Assembly (NCBI GenBank): GCA_003520555.1
Contig: DOUO01000024.1
Coordinates: 1-11,321 of the forward strand
Source: Oscillospiraceae bacterium
GTDB taxonomy: Bacteria > Bacillota > Clostridia > Oscillospirales > Acutalibacteraceae
Length of the DNA: 11,321 bases
Direction of reading: 5' to 3'
Shown: piece after piece, positions 4,935 through 11,321 of the stretch
How the letters are laid out: each line of letters starts with the position of its first letter
Numbering within the stretch: position 1 is the first letter of the stretch
Position numbers and translations under genes: made by a program
The notes under the pieces: generated by a model
Seen by the model: the letters and a program-made list of their open reading frames with translations, nothing else
Databases searched by the model: none
What the model was told of the DNA's origin: nothing

Positions 4935-7208
4935 ATGTTGGCATGTATTCCCGACGACATCAGGAAAAAAGCATGGAGAGGCTTTGTGGGCAGAAAATGG
5001 CAGGAGGACATAAACGTCCGCGAGTTCATTCAAAGCAACTACACAATGTATGACGGCGATGAAAGCTTCCTTGAAGCTCCCACCGAAGCCACAAACAAGC
5101 TTTGGGACAAGCTGCAGCAGCTCCAAAAGGCGGAACGTGAAAAAGGCGGCGTACTTGAATGTGAAACCGAGGTTGTTTCATCGCTCACTTCGTACGGTCC
5201 CGGATATATTGATGAAAGCATGAAGGATTTGGAACAGGTTGTAGGTCTGCAAACCGACAAGCCTTTAAAGCGCGCCTTTATGCCTTACGGAGGCATAAAA
5301 ATGGCGGAGCAGGCGGCTTCCACCTATGGTTATGAAATCAATCCCGAGCTTCACAAGATTTTTACCGATTACCACAAGACGCACAACCAGGCGGTTTTTG
5401 ACGCGTATACTCCCGAAATGAAACGCGCGCGCCACAATCATGTAATCACCGGTCTGCCCGACACCTACGGCAGAGGAAGAATTGTCGGCGACTACCGCCG
5501 TGTGGCATTGTACGGACTTGATTATCTTATCAAGATGAAGGAAAAGGATTTGTTCTACTGCGGCGGCATCAATATGAGTGAAGCTCATATCCGCCTTAGA
5601 GAAGAAATTGCCGAACAAATTCGTGCCCTTAAAGGCATGAAGAAGATGGCGGAAATATACGGCTACGATATTTCCGAGCCTGCCAAAAACGCCAAGGAGG
5701 CGGTTCAGTGGCTTTATTTCGGTTATCTTGCCGCTATCAAAACTCAAAACGGCGCTGCAATGAGTGTGGGCAGAATTTCAACCTTCCTTGATATTTACAT
5801 CAACCGCGACCTCAGCGAAGGTACTTTAACCGAAAAGCAGGCGCAGGAGCTTATTGATCACCTTGTACTTAAATTCCGTATGGTTAAATTCGCGCGTATT
5901 CCGTCTTATAACGAGCTGTTCTCCGGCGACCCGGTTTGGGTTACGCTTGAAATGGCCGGCATCGGCATGGACGGCAGACATATGGTAACTAAAAACGACT
6001 TCCGTTTTCTCCATACGCTTGAAAACATGGGACCTGCTCCCGAGCCAAACCTCACCGTGCTTTGGTCGTCAAGACTGCCCGAAAACTTCAAGAAGTACGC
6101 GTCGCATATTTCGGTTACAACCTCGTCAATCCAGTATGAAAACGACTGTGTAATGCGTCCTGTGTGGGGCGATGACTACAGCATCTGCTGCTGTGTATCC
6201 GCAACCCAGACAGGTAAGGAAATTCAATTTTTCGGAGCGCGCGCAAACCTTGCGAAGTGCTTAATTTACGCGCTCAACGGCGGCGTTGACATTACAACAC
6301 GCGAGCAGGTGGGACCCGAAATTGCTCCGGTGACAGGCGATTATCTTGAATATGACGAGGTTATGCACAAGTTCAACGCCATGATGAGCTGGCTCGTTGA
6401 GCTGTACGTAAACACCCTTAACCTCATTCACTATATGCATGACAAGTATTATTATGAAGCTGCCGAAATGGCGCTTATCGATACATATACACGACGCACC
6501 TTTGCGACGGGTATCGCGGGCTTCAGCCATGTTGTTGACTCGCTTTCCGCAATCAAGTACGCAAAGGTTAAGCCGATTCGTGATGAAGAAGGCTTGATTG
6601 TAGACTACGAAATCGAGGGTGACTTCCCGCGTTACGGCAACGACGACGAACGCGCCGACGAAATCGCGATATGGCTGCTTAAGGCGTTTATGAAGAAGGT
6701 CAGGGAGCATCATACCTATCGTGATTCCGAACCTACAACCTCAATTCTTACAATCACCTCAAACGTTGTTTACGGCAAGGCAACCGGCGCAACTCCCGAC
6801 GGAAGAAAAGCCGGCGCTCCCTTTGCTCCGGGCGCTAATCCCGCATACGGAGCGGAGAAAAACGGACTTTTGGCTTCTCTTAACTCAGTTGCCAAGCTTC
6901 CGTATGAATACGCTCTTGACGGAATTTCAAACACTCAGACAATCAGCCCCGACGCTTTGGGAAACAACGACGACGAACGCGTAAACAACCTTTGGCACAT
7001 TTTGGACGGTTACTTCGATCAGGGCGCTCATCACCTCAACGTCAATGTGTTCGGAGTTGAAAAGCTTAAGGATTGCATGAAACATCCCGAAAAGCCCGAA
7101 TACGCAAACTTTACAATCAGGGTATCGGGTTACGCGGTTAAGTTTATTGACCTCACCCGTGAACAACAGCTTGACGTTATTTCAAGAACCGAGCACAAGG
7201 TTATTTAA
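4935..7208 (+). CDS. pflB: Formate C-acetyltransferase (pyruvate formate-lyase), glycyl-radical enzyme
   Basis: A full-length 757-residue pyruvate formate-lyase (Escherichia coli PflB has 760), converting pyruvate and CoA to acetyl-CoA and formate in the cytoplasm. It aligns with the E. coli enzyme from the N-terminal WxGF/NVREFIQ region to the end. The radical glycine is G732 in RVSGYAV near the C-terminus. The catalytic cysteine pair lies in [11 protein letters not shown]419 and C420 align with the E. coli pair, and C418 is an extra third cysteine where E. coli has alanine. Other PFL hallmarks are GRGRIIGDYRR-like [21 protein letters not shown] and [11 protein letters not shown]. These features separate it from glycerol dehydratase-type and choline lyase-type relatives. 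GGAGG sits 10 nt before the ATG. It follows its activase pflA and is closed by a hairpin terminator about 33 nt after the stop codon. Confidence 0.98.
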   Translation: MLACIPDDIRKKAWRGFVGRKWQEDINVREFIQSNYTMYDGDESFLEAPTEATNKLWDKLQQLQKAEREKGGVLECETEVVSSLTSYGPGYIDESMKDLEQVVGLQTDKPLKRAFMPYGGIKMAEQAASTYGYEINPELHKIFTDYHKTHNQAVFDAYTPEMKRARHNHVITGLPDTYGRGRIVGDYRRVALYGLDYLIKMKEKDLFYCGGINMSEAHIRLREEIAEQIRALKGMKKMAEIYGYDISEPAKNAKEAVQWLYFGYLAAIKTQNGAAMSVGRISTFLDIYINRDLSEGTLTEKQAQELIDHLVLKFRMVKFARIPSYNELFSGDPVWVTLEMAGIGMDGRHMVTKNDFRFLHTLENMGPAPEPNLTVLWSSRLPENFKKYASHISVTTSSIQYENDCVMRPVWGDDYSICCCVSATQTGKEIQFFGARANLAKCLIYALNGGVDITTREQVGPEIAPVTGDYLEYDEVMHKFNAMMSWLVELYVNTLNLIHYMHDKYYYEAAEMALIDTYTRRTFATGIAGFSHVVDSLSAIKYAKVKPIRDEEGLIVDYEIEGDFPRYGNDDERADEIAIWLLKAFMKKVREHHTYRDSEPTTSILTITSNVVYGKATGATPDGRKAGAPFAPGANPAYGAEKNGLLASLNSVAKLPYEYALDGISNTQTISPDALGNNDDERVNNLWHILDGYFDQGAHHLNVNVFGVEKLKDCMKHPEKPEYANFTIRVSGYAVKFIDLTREQQLDVISRTEHKVI

Positions 7209-7240
7209 TATTTCAATAATTCAATAATATTTCAAAAAAC

Positions 7241-7268
7241 AGGCGCGGAACCAATCGGCTCCGCGCCT
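7241..7268. terminator. Bidirectional intrinsic terminator between pflB and the flavoprotein gene
   Basis: Stem AGGCGCGGA (7241-7249) pairs perfectly with TCCGCGCCT (7260-7268), 9 bp with a 10-nt loop. Read on the minus strand, the stem is followed by GTTTTTTG, a run of six T, making it a strong terminator for the flavoprotein gene, whose stop is 4 nt away. Read on the plus strand the tail (TTGCTTATCTT) is weaker, but it is the only candidate for ending pflA-pflB. Confidence 0.88.
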
Positions 7269-7272
7269 TTGC

Positions 7273-7890
7273 TTATCTTATAAAATGAGTGTACACTCGC
7301 TGCTCCTGCTCAGGCAGACCAAACTGTTCTTTGCCGAGAGCAATGCTCTTCATCAAAAAGCTCATGTTGTCAGCCAGAACGCGCATGGTTTGCAAGCCCT
7401 CATCGTCAAGCTTTGCTTCGCCTTTTTCTCTGCCGTGAACACTGTTCCAATATTGACTTGAAGCCACAGGCATTCCCGAAATAGTGAAGTACTTGTTCAG
7501 CTCGTCAAAGGTTGCCGAAAGTCCGCCGCGCCTTGCCACGGTTACTGCCGCGCCGACCTTCATGCGCTTGTCAAAATGAGAGGAATAAAACATTCTGTCC
7601 AAAAACGCGATAAGCGTGGCGTTTGCCGAACCGTAGTACACCGGAGAAGCCACCACAAGTCCGTCAGCTTCCCTGAATATTTCAGCCGCCTTGTTTACCT
7701 CGTCATCAAAAACGCATTTTCCCTTTTCAAAACATCCGGAGCAAGCAATACAACCGCGAATTGCCTTGTTGCCGATTTGCATAACTTCGGTTTCAACGCC
7801 GTTTTTGTCAAAGCTTTTCACCATTTCATCAAGCGCGAGCGAGGTGTTGCCGTTGATTCTCGGCGAACCGTTAATTATTAAAACTTTCAT
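7273..7890 (-). CDS. Flavodoxin-fold NAD(P)H-dependent FMN reductase, iron-sulfur flavoprotein (Isf)-like
   Basis: A 205-residue flavodoxin-like protein. The N-terminal beta strand and phosphate-binding loop KVLIINGSPRINGNT (2-16) bind FMN, and SPVYYG (82-87) contacts the isoalloxazine ring in this family. Between them is C47-x2-C50-x2-C53-x5-C59, which fits the compact cysteine motif of archaeal and clostridial iron-sulfur flavoproteins (CX2CX2CX4-7C), where it holds a 4Fe-4S cluster. Such proteins move electrons between ferredoxin and small acceptors including O2 or H2O2, or act as general reductases. Whether a cluster is bound here is inferred from the motif alone. The start is supported by AAAGGA about 10 nt upstream. 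The gene converges on pflB and diverges from the ltrA-alkD-galT cluster; it is probably a single-gene transcript. Confidence 0.9.
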   Translation of the reverse strand: MKVLIINGSPRINGNTSLALDEMVKSFDKNGVETEVMQIGNKAIRGCIACSGCFEKGKCVFDDEVNKAAEIFREADGLVVASPVYYGSANATLIAFLDRMFYSSHFDKRMKVGAAVTVARRGGLSATFDELNKYFTISGMPVASSQYWNSVHGREKGEAKLDDEGLQTMRVLADNMSFLMKSIALGKEQFGLPEQEQRVYTHFIR

Positions 7891-7904
7891 GAAATATCTT
7901 TCCT

Positions 7905-7933
7905 TTCACTGCTTTTTCTGGTATAATTATAAT
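7905..7933 (+). promoter_or_regulatory. Candidate promoter of the ltrA-alkD-galT cluster
   Basis: TTCACT (7905-7910), 17 nt, TATAAT (7928-7933) on the plus strand, with a predicted start near 7940 and a leader of about 47 nt. The -35 box is only a four-of-six match. It overlaps the divergent minus-strand promoter. Confidence 0.5.
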
Positions 7934-7955
7934 ATTAAACAATACGGTTTGTCAA
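7926..7955 (-). promoter_or_regulatory. Promoter of the Isf-like flavoprotein gene
   Basis: Minus strand: consensus TTGACA (7955-7950), 18-nt spacer, consensus TATAAT (7931-7926). The predicted start is near 7919, about 29 nt before the ATG at 7890. The sequence TATAATTATAAT makes -10 boxes available on both strands. Confidence 0.78.
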
Positions 7956-7986
7956 TTTGTTTTTGATTGAAAGGAGCTTATAAAAC

Positions 7987-9141
7987 GTGCTTGCGGAAAT
8001 CTTTAAAAAGGAAGAAAAAAAGGTTGAATATATAGAGCTGATTTACGATTTGATTTTTGTATATATAATCGGCCGCAACAATTCGCTCATATCAACGGTT
8101 GAGCACGGCTTTATCCCCGGCGGAGTGTATCTGACCTACCTGCTAACAACGCTTATCGCGCTTCATATTTGGTATTTAACCACAGTGTTTATCAACCGCT
8201 ACGGCACAAAAAGTGTTGCTGAATATGTAGGTATATTTATAAATATGTACCTGCTTTACTACATGGCGGACGGAACGCGCGCGGATTGGCAAAGCTTTTA
8301 CATGAAGTATAACATAGCATGGGGCTTAATTATGGTCAATCTCGCCGTTCAGTATTTAATAAAGCTTCGCGGTGAGGATAAGCTTATGCCGTGGAAATCA
8401 GAACACATTAAGTTCACCGTTACGGCTTTGCTTGTTGAGGCGGCTGTTGTGTTCGCCTCAATACCGGTGTATCATCTGACCGGACTTCCGCTTTCACCTC
8501 TCGCAATGCTGTTCGGAATGGCGGCGGTGCTTTTCCGCAGGGACATCCGCGGACTTATGGGCGTTGACTTTACCCACCTCACCGAAAGAGTAATGCTTTT
8601 TGTTGTGTTTACCTTCGGTGAAATGATAATCAGTATTTCAGGTTATTTTGAGGGCGGCGTAACGTTTAGAAGCGTGTATTTTTCGTTTATGGCGTTTTTA
8701 ATTGTTGCGGGACTGTTTTTGATATACGGCTATTTTTACGATAATATTATCAACCGTGAACAGGAAACAACAGGCGCGTTATACATGCTTTTGCACATAT
8801 TTTTGATTGTGTCGCTCAATAATATTTCCGTCGCGCTTGAATTTATGCGCGAGCCGGAGGTTGACAGCCTGCCTAAAAACATTTTCCTTGTATCATCGTT
8901 TATCGTTTACTACATCTTTCTTTTTTCACTTGAAAAATACGCTTACGGATGTAAAAAACCTCACAAGGGCTTTTGGGTGCTTGTCGCGGGTCTGTCGCTT
9001 GCTTTTGCGGCGCTTATCGCTGTTTTCCATAACGCGGCGGATTTAAGTATAGCAATAACCGTTATTTATATTTACTCAATGCTTGCGATATGTGTAATTC
9101 ACAGCAGAAAGCATAAAAGGTTGATTGAAAATGATTGTTGA
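7987..9141 (+). CDS. Low temperature requirement protein A (LtrA) family membrane protein
   Basis: A 384-residue polytopic membrane protein with about 11-12 predicted helices. The N-terminal VEYIELIYDLIFVYIIG matches the LtrA signature (VELFFDLVFV-type), and LTERVMLFVVFTFGEMIISISG around residues 198-219 matches the second conserved LtrA motif, in which an ER...GE pair lies in or near the membrane. LtrA was named from a Listeria monocytogenes mutant that fails to grow in the cold; the molecular function of the family is not established. The start is GTG at 7987, supported by AAAGGAG 10 nt before it and by the position of the family motif directly after. The alkD-like gene starts inside its last codons, suggesting translational coupling. 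Confidence 0.88.
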   Translation: MLAEIFKKEEKKVEYIELIYDLIFVYIIGRNNSLISTVEHGFIPGGVYLTYLLTTLIALHIWYLTTVFINRYGTKSVAEYVGIFINMYLLYYMADGTRADWQSFYMKYNIAWGLIMVNLAVQYLIKLRGEDKLMPWKSEHIKFTVTALLVEAAVVFASIPVYHLTGLPLSPLAMLFGMAAVLFRRDIRGLMGVDFTHLTERVMLFVVFTFGEMIISISGYFEGGVTFRSVYFSFMAFLIVAGLFLIYGYFYDNIINREQETTGALYMLLHIFLIVSLNNISVALEFMREPEVDSLPKNIFLVSSFIVYYIFLFSLEKYAYGCKKPHKGFWVLVAGLSLAFAALIAVFHNAADLSIAITVIYIYSMLAICVIHSRKHKRLIENDC

Positions 9142-9814
9142 TGAAATAAGAAACCGGCTTTTTGAGCTTGCGGACGCTGAATACAGAGATTTTCAGTGCT
9201 CGCTGATTCCTACTGTTGAAAAGGAACGCTTTATCGGCGTGCGCACTCCCGAGCTTCGCGCGTACGCTTCAAAGCTTAAAAAGCGGTCGGATACGAATGA
9301 TTTTTTAAAAGACCTTCCGCATAAATATTTTGACGAAAACCAGCTTCACGCGTTTATAATCTCCTCCGTAAAGGATTACGCCGAGTGTCTGCGCGCGGTA
9401 AACGAATTTCTGCCGTGCGTTGATAACTGGGCAACCTGCGACCAAATGTCGCCCGCGGTGTTCCGGAAACACAAGGCTGAACTTATCGGCGAGGTGTACC
9501 GCTGGATTGACAGCGGCAAAACCTACACCGTGCGTTTCGGAATAAAAATGCTGATGGCACATTATCTTGATGACGATTTCAAGCCCGAATATTTGCAGAA
9601 GGCAAACGCGCAAAGCGATGAATACTACATAAACATGATGGTTGCGTGGTACTTTGCCACCGCGCTCGCAAAGCAGTATAACTCTGCGCTGCCGTATTTG
9701 GAGCAGGGCAGGCTTGAAACGCGGACGCACAACATGGCAATTCAAAAGGCAATTGAAAGCCGCAGGATTGCAACGGAGCAAAAACAATACCTGAAAACAC
9801 TGAAAAGGAGATGA
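9131..9814 (+). CDS. AlkD-like DNA alkylation repair glycosylase (HEAT-like repeats)
   Basis: A 227-residue helical protein of the DNA alkylation repair family (PF08713-like), whose best-known member, Bacillus cereus AlkD, removes bulky or cationic N3/N7-alkylpurines without flipping the base. The catalytic pair W-x3-D is present as W100-D104 in NWATCDQMS, equivalent to AlkD W109/D113, and W173 in MVAWYF corresponds to AlkD W187. The whole chain is repeated amphipathic helix pairs. I place the start at ATG 9131, since AAAGG lies 10 nt before it; TTG at 9125 is in frame but too close to that site. It overlaps the ltrA stop by 11 nt and its last codons contain the galT ribosome binding site. 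Related AlkD2 proteins of some bacteria bind but do not excise; with the triad intact here activity is plausible. Confidence 0.9.
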   Translation: MIVDEIRNRLFELADAEYRDFQCSLIPTVEKERFIGVRTPELRAYASKLKKRSDTNDFLKDLPHKYFDENQLHAFIISSVKDYAECLRAVNEFLPCVDNWATCDQMSPAVFRKHKAELIGEVYRWIDSGKTYTVRFGIKMLMAHYLDDDFKPEYLQKANAQSDEYYINMMVAWYFATALAKQYNSALPYLEQGRLETRTHNMAIQKAIESRRIATEQKQYLKTLKRR

Positions 9815-9821
9815 GACGGTA

Positions 9822-11309
9822 ATGATTTATAAATACATTAACAGTCTGACGGACTACGGAATAAAGACAGGTCTTATACCGCAATCCGAGAAGATATACG
9901 CGCGCAACCTTTTGCTTGAAGCAATGGGTGAGCAGGACTATAAAAGCGAAGAAACGGTTGACGGCGCGGAGCTTTGCGAAATTTTATCGGCGCTTACCGA
10001 CATAGCCGCAAAACGCGGACTTGCTCAGAACACTGCCGAGGGCAGGGATATTTTTGATACAAAGCTCATGAATTGTCTTGTACCGCGTCCGTCACAGATT
10101 CAGCAGGAATTTTATAATCGCTATAATAAAAATCCCGAAGCGGCAACAGATTATTTTTATAAGCTCAGTCAAGATTCAAACTACATCCGGCGCGACCGCG
10201 TCAGACGTGACCGTAAATGGAAGGTACAAAGTGAATACGGCGAAATTGATATCACCATAAACCTTTCTAAGCCCGAAAAGGATCCGCGCGACATAGCCGC
10301 CGCCCTAAAGCATAGCAGCGCGGCATATCCAAAATGTCAGCTTTGCGTTGAAAACGAAGGCTACAGCGGAAGAATCGGTCATCCCGCCCGCGCTAATCAC
10401 CGTGTAATTCCCGTGAGCTTGGGCGGTGAGGAATGGTTTTTGCAGTATTCGCCCTACGTTTATTACAACGAACACTGCATTGCGTTTAACAGCCTGCACA
10501 CGCCGATGAAAATAAACCGGCAGGCTTTTGAAAAGCTTTTTGATTTTGTCACAAAATTTCCGCACTACTTTATCGGTTCAAACGCCGACTTGCCTATTGT
10601 CGGCGGTTCAATTCTTACTCACGACCATTTTCAGGGAGGTCACTATACCTTTGCCATGGAAAAAGCGGAGGTTGAACGCCGTTTCACGGTAAAGGGCTTT
10701 GAGGACGTTGACTGCGGAGTGGTAAAATGGCCGCTTTCGGTTATCCGTCTTACTCATGAAAGCAGGGAAAAGCTGACGGATTTGGCGGAGCATATCCTGA
10801 ACAAATGGAGAAATTATACGGATGAAGCCGCAATGATTTACGCGTTTACGGACGGTGTTCCGCATAATACCGTTACGCCGATTGCGCGCCGCCGCGGTGA
10901 AAGGTATGAAATCGACCTTTGCCTGCGTAATAACCTCACCACGGATGAACATCCTATGGGGCTTTTTCATCCGCACGCTCAGCGCCACCATATCAAGAAG
11001 GAAAACATCGGTTTGATTGAGGTTATGGGACTTGCGGTTCTTCCGTCAAGGCTTCAAAAGGAGCTTCAAATTCTTGAAGCCGCGATTCATGACGGCGACG
11101 ATATCTCGCAAATCGAGTCGGTTGAAAAACACGCAAAATGGGCGCGGACGTTTGCTCCGGGCTTAAAGGGCGCGGATGTTGCCGAAATCCGCCGGATTTT
11201 AGAACAGGAAGTAGGAAAGGTATTCCTTGAAGTTTTGTGCGACGCCGGGGTGTATAAACGCACGCCGGGTGGAGCGCAGGCGTTTGACAGGTTTATCGCG
11301 GAGCTTTAA
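9822..11309 (+). CDS. galT: UDP-glucose--hexose-1-phosphate uridylyltransferase, class II (Firmicute type)
   Basis: A 495-residue enzyme of the Leloir pathway that exchanges galactose-1-phosphate with UDP-glucose to give glucose-1-phosphate and UDP-galactose in the cytoplasm. Length and sequence fit the class II GalT of Firmicutes rather than the roughly 350-residue E. coli type. The active-site motif is H267-D-H269-F-Q-G-G, equivalent to HPHGQ; H269 should be the uridylylated histidine. GYSGRIGHPARANHRVIPV and the N-terminal half with FYNRYNKNPEAATDYFYKLS are also typical. AAGGAG (9805-9810) lies inside the alkD gene's last codons, 11 nt before the ATG, so it is probably in the same transcript. 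No galK or galE is visible before the window ends 12 nt after the stop; these may lie downstream or elsewhere. Confidence 0.96.
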   Translation: MIYKYINSLTDYGIKTGLIPQSEKIYARNLLLEAMGEQDYKSEETVDGAELCEILSALTDIAAKRGLAQNTAEGRDIFDTKLMNCLVPRPSQIQQEFYNRYNKNPEAATDYFYKLSQDSNYIRRDRVRRDRKWKVQSEYGEIDITINLSKPEKDPRDIAAALKHSSAAYPKCQLCVENEGYSGRIGHPARANHRVIPVSLGGEEWFLQYSPYVYYNEHCIAFNSLHTPMKINRQAFEKLFDFVTKFPHYFIGSNADLPIVGGSILTHDHFQGGHYTFAMEKAEVERRFTVKGFEDVDCGVVKWPLSVIRLTHESREKLTDLAEHILNKWRNYTDEAAMIYAFTDGVPHNTVTPIARRRGERYEIDLCLRNNLTTDEHPMGLFHPHAQRHHIKKENIGLIEVMGLAVLPSRLQKELQILEAAIHDGDDISQIESVEKHAKWARTFAPGLKGADVAEIRRILEQEVGKVFLEVLCDAGVYKRTPGGAQAFDRFIAEL

Positions 11310-11321
11310 TGAAATAAAAAA

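Noticed and set aside
11310..11318. ATG overlapping the galT stop as a next gene start
   Set aside because: The frame ATG-AAA-TAA ends after two codons.

Overview
The window looks like chromosomal DNA from an anaerobic, fermentative member of the Clostridia (Firmicutes), possibly a gut Oscillospiraceae/Ruminococcaceae relative. This rests on strong AGGAGG-type ribosome binding sites, TTGACA/TATAAT promoters, pyruvate formate-lyase metabolism, an ECF-type biotin transporter subunit with BirA-type operators, a class II galT and a clostridial EF-G-like GTPase. The lineage is inferred from gene content and style, not from a marker gene. I see no rRNA, tRNA, CRISPR array, insertion sequence or phage gene.

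Left part (1-3900). The window opens inside a large translational GTPase of the EF-G/Tet(M)-like group that is open at its 5' end. Its C-terminus carries a complete YacP/Rae1-type NYN nuclease domain. This joins a ribosome-binding GTPase to a homologue of a ribosome A-site mRNA endonuclease, and it is the most interesting object in the window. Tail-to-tail with it, 2 nt away, is bioY (biotin uptake). BioY has a textbook promoter flanked by two direct-spaced BirA-type operators. Diverging from bioY is a small zinc-ribbon membrane protein, followed by a DUF378 membrane protein and a strong intrinsic terminator.

Middle part (3900-7270). An AT-rich intergenic region with several small palindromes precedes pflA-pflB. 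These encode the pyruvate formate-lyase activating enzyme and the glycyl-radical enzyme it activates, and they form a two-gene operon for anaerobic conversion of pyruvate to formate and acetyl-CoA. A bidirectional hairpin terminator separates pflB from a convergent flavoprotein gene of the Isf-like family (four-cysteine compact motif).

Right part (7270-11321). The flavoprotein gene and an ltrA-alkD-galT gene cluster are transcribed divergently from overlapping promoters. LtrA-family membrane protein, AlkD-like DNA glycosylase and class II galactose-1-phosphate uridylyltransferase are packed with an 11-nt overlap and a 7-nt gap, so they are probably one transcript although their known functions are unrelated. 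The window ends 12 nt after galT.
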